DNA of 22,623 nt from Gammaproteobacteria bacterium. Lineage in GTDB: Bacteria > Pseudomonadota > Gammaproteobacteria > Magnimaribacterales > Magnimaribacteraceae. Positions 1 to 8,355 of the stretch are shown piece by piece. How positions within the stretch are numbered: position 1 is the stretch's first letter; the number at the start of each line of letters is the position of its first letter. The notes beneath the pieces are model-generated. The model had not been told where the DNA came from, made no database searches, and saw only the letters and a program-made list of their open reading frames with translations. The DNA lies in NCBI GenBank assembly GCA_002730855.1, contig PCBA01000022.1:1-22623 (forward strand). The letters are read 5' to 3'. Both the position numbers and the translations under genes were made by a program.

Positions 1-962
1 ACTTTTCTTTCTTCTAGGGTCATTATCGCTTTTGCCGATTCATCTAAAGAGTAACTTTCGGTAACAAAAGGTTTAATTTTGCCATCTGCATGAAGATCAA
101 AAAGTTCTTTAAAGTTTTGTGCATTCTCTGCTTGGTCGATTGCAGCAAACTGCCCCCAAAATACTCCTAAGATTTGGCATTCCTTAAGAAGTGTTAAGTT
201 GAGGGGCATTTTTGGTATTCCCGCTGTAAATCCAATAACTAAGTATTTTCCATGTCTTGCTATCGCTCTCAATGCAGGCTCAGCATAATCACCACCCACA
301 AGATCATAAACCATATTTACACCGCCTCCAGAGACTTCCTTAATATCCTCAGAGAACTTTTTTTGTAAGTCACGATCCATATCCCTTTGATAAATTATCC
401 CTTCATCAGCACCTTCTTTAATGCACAAATCAATTTTTTCTTGGGATGAGGCTGCCGCTATGACTTTAGCGCCCATAGCTTTTGCAACATGGATAGCCGT
501 AATTCCTAATCCACCTCCAGCTCCTAGAACTAAAACAGATTCTCCTGCTTTTAGCTCACCTCTTTGTTTGAAAGCATGATAGGTGGTTCCATAATTAAGA
601 GGAAATCCTGCACCCGTTTGAAAGTCCATAGATTCAGGCAACGGCATAAGTTGATGTTCAGAATAAACACCCTTTTCACGAAGACCTCCGGAGCCAACGC
701 TCCCTATTACTCTATCTCCTACTTGATGCAAAGTAACTCCTTCGCCAACTGATTCAATTACGCCAGAGATTTCACTTCCAGGACTGAATGGAAAGGGCGG
801 TTTAAATTGGTATAAGCCCTGAACTATTAAGACATCAGGGAAGCTGATGCCAGTTGCTTTGATATCAACAACAACTTGACCGGGACCAGCTTCTGGATCA
901 GGCACTTCTTCTACTTTGTGCGAATCTACCGGACCAAATTCATTACATATAAAAGCTCTCAT
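1..962 (-). CDS. NADPH:quinone oxidoreductase family protein, zinc-free MDR (3' end outside window)
   Basis: Medium-chain dehydrogenase/reductase of the quinone oxidoreductase type, expected to reduce quinones or other electrophilic carbonyls with NADPH in the cytoplasm. About 320 residues are visible, and the last few codons lie beyond the left edge. The N-terminal GroES-like half (residues 1-125) contains the PGSEISGVI stretch and GDRV. The Rossmann half begins with the nucleotide-binding AGGGLG at residues 148-153, followed by a beta strand ending AAASS. The catalytic and structural zinc cysteines of alcohol dehydrogenases are absent, which places it in the quinone reductase branch. The start is the ATG at 962, with AGGAA about 6 bases upstream. 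It follows gshA by about 50 bases on the same strand and is probably its operon partner. The physiological substrate cannot be told from sequence. Confidence 0.9.
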   Translation of the reverse strand, partial: MRAFICNEFGPVDSHKVEEVPDPEAGPGQVVVDIKATGISFPDVLIVQGLYQFKPPFPFSPGSEISGVIESVGEGVTLHQVGDRVIGSVGSGGLREKGVYSEHQLMPLPESMDFQTGAGFPLNYGTTYHAFKQRGELKAGESVLVLGAGGGLGITAIHVAKAMGAKVIAAASSQEKIDLCIKEGADEGIIYQRDMDRDLQKKFSEDIKEVSGGGVNMVYDLVGGDYAEPALRAIARHGKYLVIGFTAGIPKMPLNLTLLKECQILGVFWGQFAAIDQAENAQNFKELFDLHADGKIKPFVTESYSLDESAKAIMTLEERK

Positions 963-996
963 AATATATTCCTATTAATTGTAGAAGGATAAATTA

Positions 997-1015
997 ACGT
1001 TTCTTTATAAAACGT
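997..1015 (-). repeat. Small inverted repeat between gshA and the quinone oxidoreductase
   Basis: ACGTTT (997-1002) and AAACGT (1010-1015) form a perfect 6-bp inverted repeat with a 7-base spacer, right after the gshA stop. There is no U-tract on either strand, so a terminator is not supported. It could be a weak attenuator, an operator for the downstream oxidoreductase, or chance in AT-rich DNA. Confidence 0.25.
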
Positions 1016-2571
1016 CAAGAGATCTTCTCTAGAAATTCTTTTAAATAATCTTCAAAATCTTTTTGCTCTTTAGATTCTATATTTTTTACGTCCTCAAAAG
1101 ATTTTTTGCTGGCATCATGAAATAATTCATCTAAATTAGATCTTTCAGATGTCATGGTATTCTGATGCAGATTAGACATATTATTACCAAGATCTCGAAA
1201 CGAAAGGCCTTTGTCTTTCAGGTCTTCCAAAACCTGGCCACTTAGAGTTCCATTGAGAGTTAGCAGATTTTCCTTTTGGACTGCAATAGATTGTAGCCAA
1301 TTTAAATTCTGGCCCTTAAACACTTCTTTATCCATAAATTCAGCCACTGTTTCTAGCTCTAGAAGGAGTTTATTGGCTTCCTCTTTCAAAAGAGCTGACC
1401 CATCTTCCGTCTCTAGCAAGGCTTTTTCATCTCTACCCTCATTTACTACCTTTTCGTGGTTCCTTTGTATTCTAGAAGATTCTTCATGACTAATAGCAGG
1501 GCTATCTGCAAGAAAACAATAAATTAAAAGGGTGTCTAAGAAGTTAATCTGGTCTTCCGTTATTCCAATTGGGCTGTAAGGGTTTAAGTCAACACACCTT
1601 AGTTCAAGATAATCTATTCCTTCAGAACTTAAAATATTTAAAGGCCTTTCTCCTGAAGGGCAAACACGCTTGGGTCTGATAGTGCTGTAGTATTCATTTT
1701 CTATTTGAATCACAGAAGTGTTTAGCTGAACCCTTTCTTCTTCAATAAATTCACCAATTTCTTCATAAGGTTTATAAGTTTTAACCAGAGCATTCTTAAG
1801 ATCAGAGCAATATTCTTCTATGCTGTTATAAGAAATATTTAAATCGTCTTGTGCTTTGCTGATATAACCCAAATCTCCCATTCTTAAAGAAGTTGCAGAA
1901 GGTTTATAAAAGCCGCCTGAGGGCAGCTCTTCAAGGTCATGTTCTTTGCCGTCAACAAAAGAGTTACAGACTGCGGGAGAAGAGCCAAATAGAAGTAAAT
2001 ATATCCATCCAAACCTTTTAAAGTTTCTGGCCATACAGAGATAGGTCTCGTTTTTAAAAGACCGAATCTCTTGATTGGATTGGTGTGCAAGAACTTCTAA
2101 AAATTTGTCTGAGAAAGAAAAGTTGTAATGTATGCCTGCAATCGCTTGCATCATGCTACCGTATCTATTTGCAAGACCTCTTCGGTATATCGTCTTCATC
2201 ATTCCTTGATTTGAACTTCCATAATTCCCAATAGGTATCTCTTCATTTGAAGCTATTGGACAAGGCATGCTGAATGGCCAAAGATATTCATTATCAATGT
2301 TGTTGTAAACGAATACATGTAATTCTTTAAGAAAGTCCAGGCACTCTTTGGCGCTATTAAAGGTTGGGGTAATTAGCTCTAGAAGTGATTCAGAAAAATC
2401 AGTTGTGATATATGGGTTGGTGAGGGCTGATCCTAGCTTAGAGGGGTGGGGTAATTTAGAAATTGAACCCGAAGAATCTAGCCGAAGGCTTTCTTTTTCT
2501 ATTCCTCTATTTATAAAGTTCAACTCTAAAAGAGCTTCTGATTTTCTTAACTCTTCTAAAGAAAAGCCCAT
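1015..2571 (-). CDS. gshA: Glutamate-cysteine ligase (gamma-glutamylcysteine synthetase)
   Basis: Catalyses the ATP-dependent joining of glutamate and cysteine, the first and limiting step of glutathione synthesis, in the cytoplasm. The protein is 518 aa from the ATG at 2571, the size of the proteobacterial GshA type. Diagnostic segments are RGIEKESLR near residues 22-30 and, further on, the AGIHYNFSFS stretch and YLELRCVDLNP, which match the glutamate-binding core of this family. An in-frame TTG at 2577 would add two residues, but the ATG is preferred. It begins 12 bases after the pckA stop with no obvious Shine-Dalgarno, so translational coupling to pckA is likely. The partner gshB is not in the window. 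Its place after pckA and before a quinone oxidoreductase suggests a redox-protection tail on the operon, which is inference. Confidence 0.96.
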   Translation of the reverse strand: MGFSLEELRKSEALLELNFINRGIEKESLRLDSSGSISKLPHPSKLGSALTNPYITTDFSESLLELITPTFNSAKECLDFLKELHVFVYNNIDNEYLWPFSMPCPIASNEEIPIGNYGSSNQGMMKTIYRRGLANRYGSMMQAIAGIHYNFSFSDKFLEVLAHQSNQEIRSFKNETYLCMARNFKRFGWIYLLLFGSSPAVCNSFVDGKEHDLEELPSGGFYKPSATSLRMGDLGYISKAQDDLNISYNSIEEYCSDLKNALVKTYKPYEEIGEFIEEERVQLNTSVIQIENEYYSTIRPKRVCPSGERPLNILSSEGIDYLELRCVDLNPYSPIGITEDQINFLDTLLIYCFLADSPAISHEESSRIQRNHEKVVNEGRDEKALLETEDGSALLKEEANKLLLELETVAEFMDKEVFKGQNLNWLQSIAVQKENLLTLNGTLSGQVLEDLKDKGLSFRDLGNNMSNLHQNTMTSERSNLDELFHDASKKSFEDVKNIESKEQKDFEDYLKEFLEKIS

Positions 2572-2583
2572 AGTCAAGATAGT

Positions 2584-4113
2584 TTACTTTGGTCCAGCTT
2601 CAACTATTTCTTGCGAAACATTAAATTTATTAAAGTTATCTTTAAATTGGGACACCAACCTATCTTCATACATTTTATACGAAGTATGGTCTTTCCAATT
2701 ATTGATTGGATTTAATAACTTGCTATCAACCCCTTCAATATTTATAGGAACATCTAAATTCATGCCTTCAATCTTTTCAGTTTCAGCTCCTGCTAATTTT
2801 CCTGTTTGTATAGCTCTTATAATAGACCGTGTAACAGGTATATCAAATCTTTTACCTGTTCCATAAGGTCCGCCAGTCCATCCTGTATTTACAAGGTAAA
2901 CATTACTACCAAACTCTTCTACCCTTTTCATCAAAAGGTCAGCGTACACCCCAGCAGCTCGAGGGAAAAAGGGAGCACCGTAACAAGCAGAAAACGTTGT
3001 CTTGAAAGCTTCTGTTGAGCCTATTTCAGTTGAGCCAATTGCAGCTGTATAGCCGCTCAAGAAATGATAAGCAGCAGCTTCTTTAGAAAGAATAGAGACA
3101 GGAGGTATCACTCCTGACAAGTCACATGTAAGGAATATGATTGCCTTCGGCTCGCCGCCTGCATTTTCAGCAGCCTTTTTTTCAATATGATCCCTTGGAT
3201 AAACCACTCGAGTGTTTTCTGTTAAGGAAGAGTCTCTATAATTGGGTTCTTTAGTTTCAGGGTCTATGACTACATTTTCCATAACGCTTCCTTTTCTAAT
3301 GGCATCCCAAATAACAGGTTCATTCTTCTGAGTCAGATCTATGCACTTAGCATAGCAACCGCCTTCAAAATTAAAGACTGTTCCCGATCCCCATCCATGT
3401 TCGTCATCTCCTATAAGATTTCTATTGGGGTCTGCTGAAAGAGTTGTTTTGCCTGTGCCAGAAAGTCCAAAGAACAAACAAACCTCTCCCGAAGAGCTTA
3501 CATTAGAAGCACAATGCATAGGAAGAACATCTTTCTCAGGGAGGAGGAAGTTTTGAACAGCGAACATAGACTTTTTCATTTCACCCGCGTAAGGCATGCC
3601 TGCTAGAAGAACCTTCTTATCAGTAAAATTAAGAATTACTACGCCATCACTATTTGTTTGGTCGTCTTCAGGTATACAAACATACTCAGGCGCGCTTAAA
3701 ATCTGCCAAGAATCTTTTTCTTTAGGGTTGTAATTGTCTGGCCTTATGAACATCTGTTTGCCAAAAAGATTATGCCAAGCCCATTGTGTTCTAATTATTA
3801 CTGGAACGTAATAGTCAACATGCTCACCTACGTGTAAAGAAGAGACAAAAGTTTCTTTAGAGCTTAAGTAGTCTTCAACCTTACTCCAAAGTTTATCAAA
3901 TGCATCTCTATCGAAAGGGCGATTTACTTCACCCCAGTCAACAGACTCTTTGGTCTTTTCATCATCAACTATAAATCTATCTAAGGGGCTTCTCCCCGTT
4001 CTTTTTCCTGTTTTGACAAGTAGTGCGCCGTTAGAAGCGGTCTCACCTTCACCTCTTTTAAGAGATTCAGAGATTAATTGGTCTACGGTGAGGTTTTCAT
4101 AAATTTTACTCAT
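2584..4113 (-). CDS. pckA: Phosphoenolpyruvate carboxykinase (ATP)
   Basis: Converts oxaloacetate plus ATP to phosphoenolpyruvate, CO2 and ADP, the entry step of gluconeogenesis from TCA intermediates. At 509 aa it is slightly shorter than typical ATP-dependent enzymes. Landmarks are TGRSPLDRF (residues 39-47), AGMPYAGEMKKS (171-182), the kinase-1 loop GLSGTGKTTLS (216-226), the kinase-2/metal segment NLIGDDEHGW (232-241), and near the C-terminus TGWTGGPYGTGKR. These mark the ATP class rather than the GTP class. The ATG at 4113 has AAGG about 10 bases upstream. It lies 45 bases after dsbB, and that gap plus the end of dsbB holds a plausible promoter, so it may be expressed separately from polA-dsbB. 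A PEP carboxykinase fits a heterotroph living on organic and fatty acids. Confidence 0.97.
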   Translation of the reverse strand: MSKIYENLTVDQLISESLKRGEGETASNGALLVKTGKRTGRSPLDRFIVDDEKTKESVDWGEVNRPFDRDAFDKLWSKVEDYLSSKETFVSSLHVGEHVDYYVPVIIRTQWAWHNLFGKQMFIRPDNYNPKEKDSWQILSAPEYVCIPEDDQTNSDGVVILNFTDKKVLLAGMPYAGEMKKSMFAVQNFLLPEKDVLPMHCASNVSSSGEVCLFFGLSGTGKTTLSADPNRNLIGDDEHGWGSGTVFNFEGGCYAKCIDLTQKNEPVIWDAIRKGSVMENVVIDPETKEPNYRDSSLTENTRVVYPRDHIEKKAAENAGGEPKAIIFLTCDLSGVIPPVSILSKEAAAYHFLSGYTAAIGSTEIGSTEAFKTTFSACYGAPFFPRAAGVYADLLMKRVEEFGSNVYLVNTGWTGGPYGTGKRFDIPVTRSIIRAIQTGKLAGAETEKIEGMNLDVPINIEGVDSKLLNPINNWKDHTSYKMYEDRLVSQFKDNFNKFNVSQEIVEAGPK

Positions 4114-4141
4114 TAAAATCTAGCCTTAAAAAATTGGAGCT

Positions 4142-4171
4142 ATTATATAGTTTAAATTTTATTTATGAGAA
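4142..4171 (-). promoter_or_regulatory. Putative sigma-70 promoter for pckA
   Basis: On the minus strand, TTCTCA (4171-4166, 4 of 6 to consensus), an 18-base spacer and a perfect TATAAT (4147-4142) lie across the dsbB stop codon. Transcription would start near 4135 and leave a leader of about 20 bases containing the AAGG ribosome-binding site of pckA. The -35 is weak; the consensus -10 is the main support. Confidence 0.4.
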
Positions 4172-4695
4172 TGAATTTCATTTGCGCTAACAAAGACCTT
4201 TGAAACGTAGAAAAGAGCTATCAAAAAACCTATCAGTAACCAGCCCGGTATGCTTATACCTAGAAAGCTCCACAGTACTTCTGCACAATTCCCATCACCA
4301 GAAATTGCCATCCAGAATATCTCTAAAAATGGCAGAGTTTCTAAGAGGTAGTCTAAATCTGGAGCACAGCTAGGGACCAATTCAGGTGGCAAACTTTGTA
4401 AGTAAAGCTGTCTTGTTGAGAGAGCAATGCCCGCTAAGATTGAAATAAATATTGCAATCAGGAAGCCTTTATAGGTTTTTATATTATCAAGATTAATTAA
4501 GTAGCCAATAAGTGCAATAAAGGCTATCAATATAACTGCACCTCTCTGCATGTAGCAAAGCATGCACGGCTTTAATAATAAGTAATGTTCCATGAAAAGA
4601 GCTACAAGCATCATCCCGCAGGAAAAGGCAAAGAGAATGCCAAATGTTTTTTTAGGTGTATTAAAAAGAAAATCAATCAATGCGCTTGGTCCCAA
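4159..4695 (-). CDS. dsbB: Disulfide bond formation protein B
   Basis: Inner-membrane quinone reductase that reoxidises DsbA. At 178 aa with four hydrophobic segments it matches the family size. The first cysteine pair is in the PCMLCYMQR segment (residues 43-51), at the end of the first membrane helix. The second pair is Cys in VPSCAPD and Cys in GDGNCAEV, on the second periplasmic loop. The start is uncertain: both candidates are TTG, at 4695 (overlapping the polA end by 19 bases) and at 4680, where the TTG overlaps the polA TGA in a start/stop arrangement. No good Shine-Dalgarno supports either, so translational coupling with polA is likely. Its partner, DsbA, is encoded at 9668 on the other strand. 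Confidence 0.93.
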   Translation of the reverse strand: MGPSALIDFLFNTPKKTFGILFAFSCGMMLVALFMEHYLLLKPCMLCYMQRGAVILIAFIALIGYLINLDNIKTYKGFLIAIFISILAGIALSTRQLYLQSLPPELVPSCAPDLDYLLETLPFLEIFWMAISGDGNCAEVLWSFLGISIPGWLLIGFLIALFYVSKVFVSANEIHSHK

Positions 4696-7364
4696 TTATT
4701 TCCAATGCCTATATCAACCTCCAAAGGAACATCTAAAGTTGCTGCTCCTTTCATAGATTTTGTTAATAAATCTATAACTTTATCAGTTTCCTTTGTTGGC
4801 GCATCAACTATAAGCTCATCATGCACCTGCAAAGTAATTTTGGCCGATAAATTAGATTCACTTAGAGCGCGATGTGCTTTTATCATAGCTATTTTCATAA
4901 TATCAGCTGCGCTTCCTTGTACAGGGGCATTTATAGCGGCTCTTTCTGAAGCTTGCCTTCTAATGGCATTTGTAGCATTTATATCTCTTAGATATAGTCT
5001 TCTTCCGAATAGTGTTTCAATGTAACCTAATTCTCTAGCTGAGTCTTTAGTAGACTCCATATATTCCTTAACTCCAGGATACTTCTCAAAGTACATACCC
5101 ATATATTCAGCTGCTAGGTTTCTGTTAATACCCAGTTGCTTTCCTAGTCCAAAAGCAGATATGCCATATATAAGTCCGAAATTTATTGCCTTTGCGTTTC
5201 TTCTAAGTTCTGGGCTAATTTGTTTTATATTAGTATCAAAAACTTCGCTTGCTGTTTTGTTGTGAATATCCTCTCCTTGTTTAAAGGCCTCTATAAGGTT
5301 TTGATCTTTAGAAAGGTGTGCCATTATTCTTAATTCAATTTGAGAATAGTCCGCTGAGATTATTTTATTTCCTTTAGACGCCTCAAATGCCTGTCTAATT
5401 CTTCTGCCATCTTCGGTTCTAATAGGTATATTTTGGAGATTGGGGTCAGAAGAAGACAGCCTTCCTGTTGTGGTTACTGCCTGGTGGAATGAGGTATGTA
5501 CTTTGCCGGTACTAGCTGAAATCTGATTAGGTAGTTTGTCTGTATAAGTAGATTTTAGTTTACTCAGAGTTCTATGCTCTAGTAATACTTTTGGAAGTTC
5601 GTATTCCTCTGCTAGTTCCTGCAATACTCTTTCATCCGTTGAGGGTTGGCCTCCAGGTGTTTTTTTAATAACTCTATACTTTAATTTATCAAAGAATATC
5701 TCTCTAAGTTGTTTGGTTGATCCTAGGTTGAATTCTTCGCCTGCAATTTCATATGCTAGCTTTTCTAGTTTTTTTATTCTTTTTGTAAAATCTTTAGATT
5801 GAGCTTTTAGAATTTTTGAGTTGAGCAAGGTTCCGTTTTGCTCCATATCTGATAATACTTTAATTAAAGGTATCTCAATTTCTTTTATCAATTTTTTTAA
5901 AGAATCATAAGAACTAAATTTTGGCTCTAAAGCCTCATAAAGTCTTAGAGTTACATCTGCATCCTCAGCTGCGTATTCTGTAGCTGCTTCAAGAGGAACT
6001 TTATCAAATGTTATTTGTTTGGCGCCCTTACCAGCTATCTCTTCGAATGTTGATGTCTTGTGATTTAAATAGTAAGAAGAAAGGGCATCAAGATTATGCC
6101 TGGTAGCAGAAGCATCTAATACATAACTCATCATCATAGTGTCATTTTTTATTGAGTTAATGTTTATTCCATATCTGCATAGAACATTGCGGTCAAATTT
6201 TATATTCTGCCCAATAATTTTATCTTTTTGCTTTTCAAGTAACGGTTTAATTTTTTCTAGGACCAAGTCTTTGCTCAGTTGTTTTATCTCCTGTTCTTCA
6301 TGGCCAAAAGGAATATAAAAAGCCTCTCCAACCTTGTAGCACACTGAAATGCCCACAAGATCAGCGTCCATATAATCGAGACCCGTCGTTTCAGTATCAA
6401 CTGCTATAACTTTAGCATCTTGGGCTTCCCTAATTAGTTTGCTTAGAGACTTTTCATCATTAATTAATTTGTAATTAGATTTGATGGTGCTCTTAGTATT
6501 TACGTTTCCTTGAGATACTTCTTCACTCCAGGATCTGAATTCTAATTCTTCATAAATTTCTGTTAGTTTTTCAATGTCGGGAGATTCTACTTTAAGGTCT
6601 TCTATGCCCAACTCTAAATTAACATCTTTTTTTATAGTCACTAGATCATGCGACAAGGCAAGCTTGTCAATTGAGTTTCGGAAATTTTCTCCAACCTTTC
6701 CTGAAAGTTGATCTGCATTATTAATGATTCCCTGTAAACTCTTGTGCTCTTGAAGCCACTTTACTGCAGTTTTAGGGCCCACCTTATCTACTCCAGGAAC
6801 GTTATCTGATTTATCACCAATTAATGCCAGGTAGTCGGTAATAAGATTAGGCGGTACACCGAATTTCTTTTCAACACCCCCTTCATCCAACAACTCTCCA
6901 TTCATAGTGTTAACTACACTTACATGCTCACACACCAATTGAGTCATGTCTTTATCGCCAGTGGATATAACTGTGCTGAGTTTCTTCTCCCTGGCTTGCT
7001 CTGAAAGAGTTCCTATTACGTCGTCAGCCTCTACACCAGAGATCATGATTAGCTTTATTCCCATTAAAGAGATTATCTTATGTATGGGTTCAATTTGTTG
7101 TACCAAGTCTTCTGGCATAGGCGGTCTGTTGGCTTTATATTCAGAATACATTTCATGCCTAAAAGTTTTACCTTTTGCATCAAATACAACGGCTAGAGGG
7201 CTTTCTGGGTGATCAACAAGTATCTTCTTTATCATGCTGATAACCCCCTTAATAGCTCCAGTGGGTTGGTCTTTACTGGATACCAGGGGGGGAAGAGCGT
7301 GGTAAGCCCTGTATAAATAAGATGAACCATCCACTAATATTATTGGGTCTTTTTGTGTGTTCAT
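4677..7364 (-). CDS. polA: DNA polymerase I
   Basis: Family A polymerase for Okazaki-fragment processing and excision repair. The 895 aa carry three domains: a 5' nuclease (about 1-285, with SGVEADDVIGTL, ISTGDKDMTQLV and GDKSDNVPGV), a 3'-5' proofreading exonuclease (about 300-490) and the polymerase (about 500-895). The exonuclease keeps its acidic residues: DTET (323-326), NIKFD (387-391) and YAAED (464-468), so proofreading should be active. Polymerase motif A is DYSQIELRI (672-680), motif B is RRNAKAINFGLIYG (721-734) with the O-helix Phe, and motif C is QVHDE (846-850). The ATG at 7364 overlaps the stop of the upstream methyltransferase as ATGA. Unusually, it sits in the middle of a long co-directional gene string rather than alone. 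Confidence 0.98.
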   Translation of the reverse strand: MNTQKDPIILVDGSSYLYRAYHALPPLVSSKDQPTGAIKGVISMIKKILVDHPESPLAVVFDAKGKTFRHEMYSEYKANRPPMPEDLVQQIEPIHKIISLMGIKLIMISGVEADDVIGTLSEQAREKKLSTVISTGDKDMTQLVCEHVSVVNTMNGELLDEGGVEKKFGVPPNLITDYLALIGDKSDNVPGVDKVGPKTAVKWLQEHKSLQGIINNADQLSGKVGENFRNSIDKLALSHDLVTIKKDVNLELGIEDLKVESPDIEKLTEIYEELEFRSWSEEVSQGNVNTKSTIKSNYKLINDEKSLSKLIREAQDAKVIAVDTETTGLDYMDADLVGISVCYKVGEAFYIPFGHEEQEIKQLSKDLVLEKIKPLLEKQKDKIIGQNIKFDRNVLCRYGININSIKNDTMMMSYVLDASATRHNLDALSSYYLNHKTSTFEEIAGKGAKQITFDKVPLEAATEYAAEDADVTLRLYEALEPKFSSYDSLKKLIKEIEIPLIKVLSDMEQNGTLLNSKILKAQSKDFTKRIKKLEKLAYEIAGEEFNLGSTKQLREIFFDKLKYRVIKKTPGGQPSTDERVLQELAEEYELPKVLLEHRTLSKLKSTYTDKLPNQISASTGKVHTSFHQAVTTTGRLSSSDPNLQNIPIRTEDGRRIRQAFEASKGNKIISADYSQIELRIMAHLSKDQNLIEAFKQGEDIHNKTASEVFDTNIKQISPELRRNAKAINFGLIYGISAFGLGKQLGINRNLAAEYMGMYFEKYPGVKEYMESTKDSARELGYIETLFGRRLYLRDINATNAIRRQASERAAINAPVQGSAADIMKIAMIKAHRALSESNLSAKITLQVHDELIVDAPTKETDKVIDLLTKSMKGAATLDVPLEVDIGIGNNWDQAH

Positions 7365-8131
7365 TTACTTTTACTTCTTTTGTAAAGCCTATTTCTTCCC
7401 GAACCCTTACCTCTCCAGCTTTCATCTTCCGAAAGGCCGGAATCAAATAATATCTGCTCTATAATTTCTAGATTTTCCTCTTTATTTCGTCCTTCTATTT
7501 CGACTAGAAGGCTAGAAATTACTTTTAACACTTTCTTCCCACCAGATAATATTTCTAGTTCTCTTCCATCGACATCTAATTTAATATGGTTAGGGAATGG
7601 TATTCCTGGAATTTCTTTCAAATCATCTAAGGCAATAGCTATAACCGACTGATCTCCACTAACCGTAAATTCTCCAAATTGATTTTCAGCAGACTCTATG
7701 CTGTTATGTGAAGCTCCCGAACTGGGGTCTTTCATAAACAACTTTAGTAAGCCGGTTTCGCTTGAGCCAGCTAAACATAGTGCATCAATATATTGGCTTA
7801 GATTATTGAGGCGTATGTTTGCGTTTAGTGTTGAGTAAGATTCTGCTGAAGGCTCTATAGAAAGGATTTTATTTTTTCTACCCAAGGCAGCGTAAAGACT
7901 AAACACACCTATATTTGCGCCAATATCCCATAAAACTTCTTCATCTTGGAGGTGAGCTTTAATCCATTCAAATGTCTCAGGTTCACTTCTTTCAGATTCA
8001 GGATCTTGAGGAACGGCACCAGGTGAGTCAATTCTAAAGAATATTTCACCCTTATCAGTTGTAATACTGTGAGAGCCTTTGTAAAAATCTGAAAGTCTAG
8101 AATGAGTTTTAAGCTTAGTTCTCTTATTCAT
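7361..8131 (-). CDS. FkbM-family SAM-dependent methyltransferase
   Basis: Predicted O-methyltransferase of the FkbM fold; such enzymes often modify sugars, lipids or secondary metabolites, but the substrate here is unknown. The 256 aa show a SAM-binding motif I, DIGANIGVFS (69-78), the acidic strand-2 end IEP (92-94), and the family signature KLDVDGRELEIL (184-195). The C-terminus is rich in Lys and Arg. The ATG at 8131 follows a stop codon closely in frame, so no longer form exists; the ribosome-binding site is poor. Its stop overlaps the polA start by four bases (ATGA), so the two are translationally coupled. This is an odd partner for a polymerase. It heads the minus-strand string after a 224-base non-coding gap. 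Confidence 0.85.
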   Translation of the reverse strand: MNKRTKLKTHSRLSDFYKGSHSITTDKGEIFFRIDSPGAVPQDPESERSEPETFEWIKAHLQDEEVLWDIGANIGVFSLYAALGRKNKILSIEPSAESYSTLNANIRLNNLSQYIDALCLAGSSETGLLKLFMKDPSSGASHNSIESAENQFGEFTVSGDQSVIAIALDDLKEIPGIPFPNHIKLDVDGRELEILSGGKKVLKVISSLLVEIEGRNKEENLEIIEQILFDSGLSEDESWRGKGSGRNRLYKRSKSK

Positions 8132-8269
8132 TCCAAGAGTGAAAAGATTTCCTAGGTTATATATTAATTTTGATGCTTTTTTACTGATTTTATTTCCCTT
8201 TAATAAATTTTAACCCAACAAAGCTTTTCTTAAAAAAAGATATAAAAAATGAACTTTATTTAAAGACTA

Positions 8270-8298
8270 TTGTCACATATATGTAGAGTAAATATAAA
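8270..8298 (+). promoter_or_regulatory. Strong sigma-70-like promoter driving a non-coding transcript
   Basis: TTGTCA (8270-8275), a 17-base spacer and TATAAA (8293-8298) each match consensus at 5 of 6. The DNA upstream (about 8229-8265) is a run of A/T tracts resembling an UP element. The predicted start is near 8305. No plus-strand gene lies downstream before engB, which is on the other strand, so the product would be an untranslated RNA. Confidence 0.6.
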
Positions 8299-8304
8299 AA
8301 AACT

Positions 8305-8354
8305 CTTACACGCACAGAGAAGCTTCGAGTAACCCCCAATTGCTCGGAGCTTTT
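8305..8354 (+). ncRNA. Candidate small RNA with C-rich hairpin loop, convergent with engB
   Basis: Predicted transcript of about 50 nt from the promoter at 8270-8298. After a short unpaired 5' segment it forms a 15-bp stem (8318-8332 with 8340-8354) with a 7-base CCCCCAA loop, ending in four U. Three of the stem pairs are G-U (8330-8342, 8325-8347, 8319-8353). They would be A-C mismatches on the minus strand, so the structure fits a plus-strand RNA. The exposed C-run could pair with G-rich ribosome-binding sites. Established knowledge: Spot 42 in enterics and ErsA in Pseudomonas are encoded between polA and engB, and spf converges on engB as this does. No sequence similarity to either was recognised; the link is positional. 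Alternatively this is only a terminator with a fortuitous promoter. Confidence 0.45.
8318..8354 (+). terminator. Hairpin with short U-run, plus strand
   Basis: The 15-bp stem described for the small RNA candidate is followed by UUUU (8351-8354) and then G. The U-run is short, so termination may be partial. It would stop plus-strand transcription just before the engB stop codon. On the minus strand no U-tract follows directly, so it is not a good engB terminator. Confidence 0.5.
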
Positions 8355-8355
8355 G

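Noticed and set aside
2572..2577. TTG start for gshA
   Set aside because: The ATG six bases downstream is a better codon and gives the usual 518-aa length.
2348..2866. 172-aa plus-strand open frame opposite gshA and pckA
   Set aside because: It lies wholly antisense to two confident enzymes, has no promoter or ribosome-binding site, and shows no family features.
4585..5025. 146-aa plus-strand open frame opposite dsbB and polA
   Set aside because: Antisense shadow of conserved polymerase and DsbB coding; hydrophobic content mirrors the real frames.
8296..8317. Minus-strand terminator for engB (weak CTCT/AGAG stem followed by seven T)
   Set aside because: Only four base pairs with a 9-base loop; the T-run is more simply explained as the -10/A-tract of the opposite-strand promoter.
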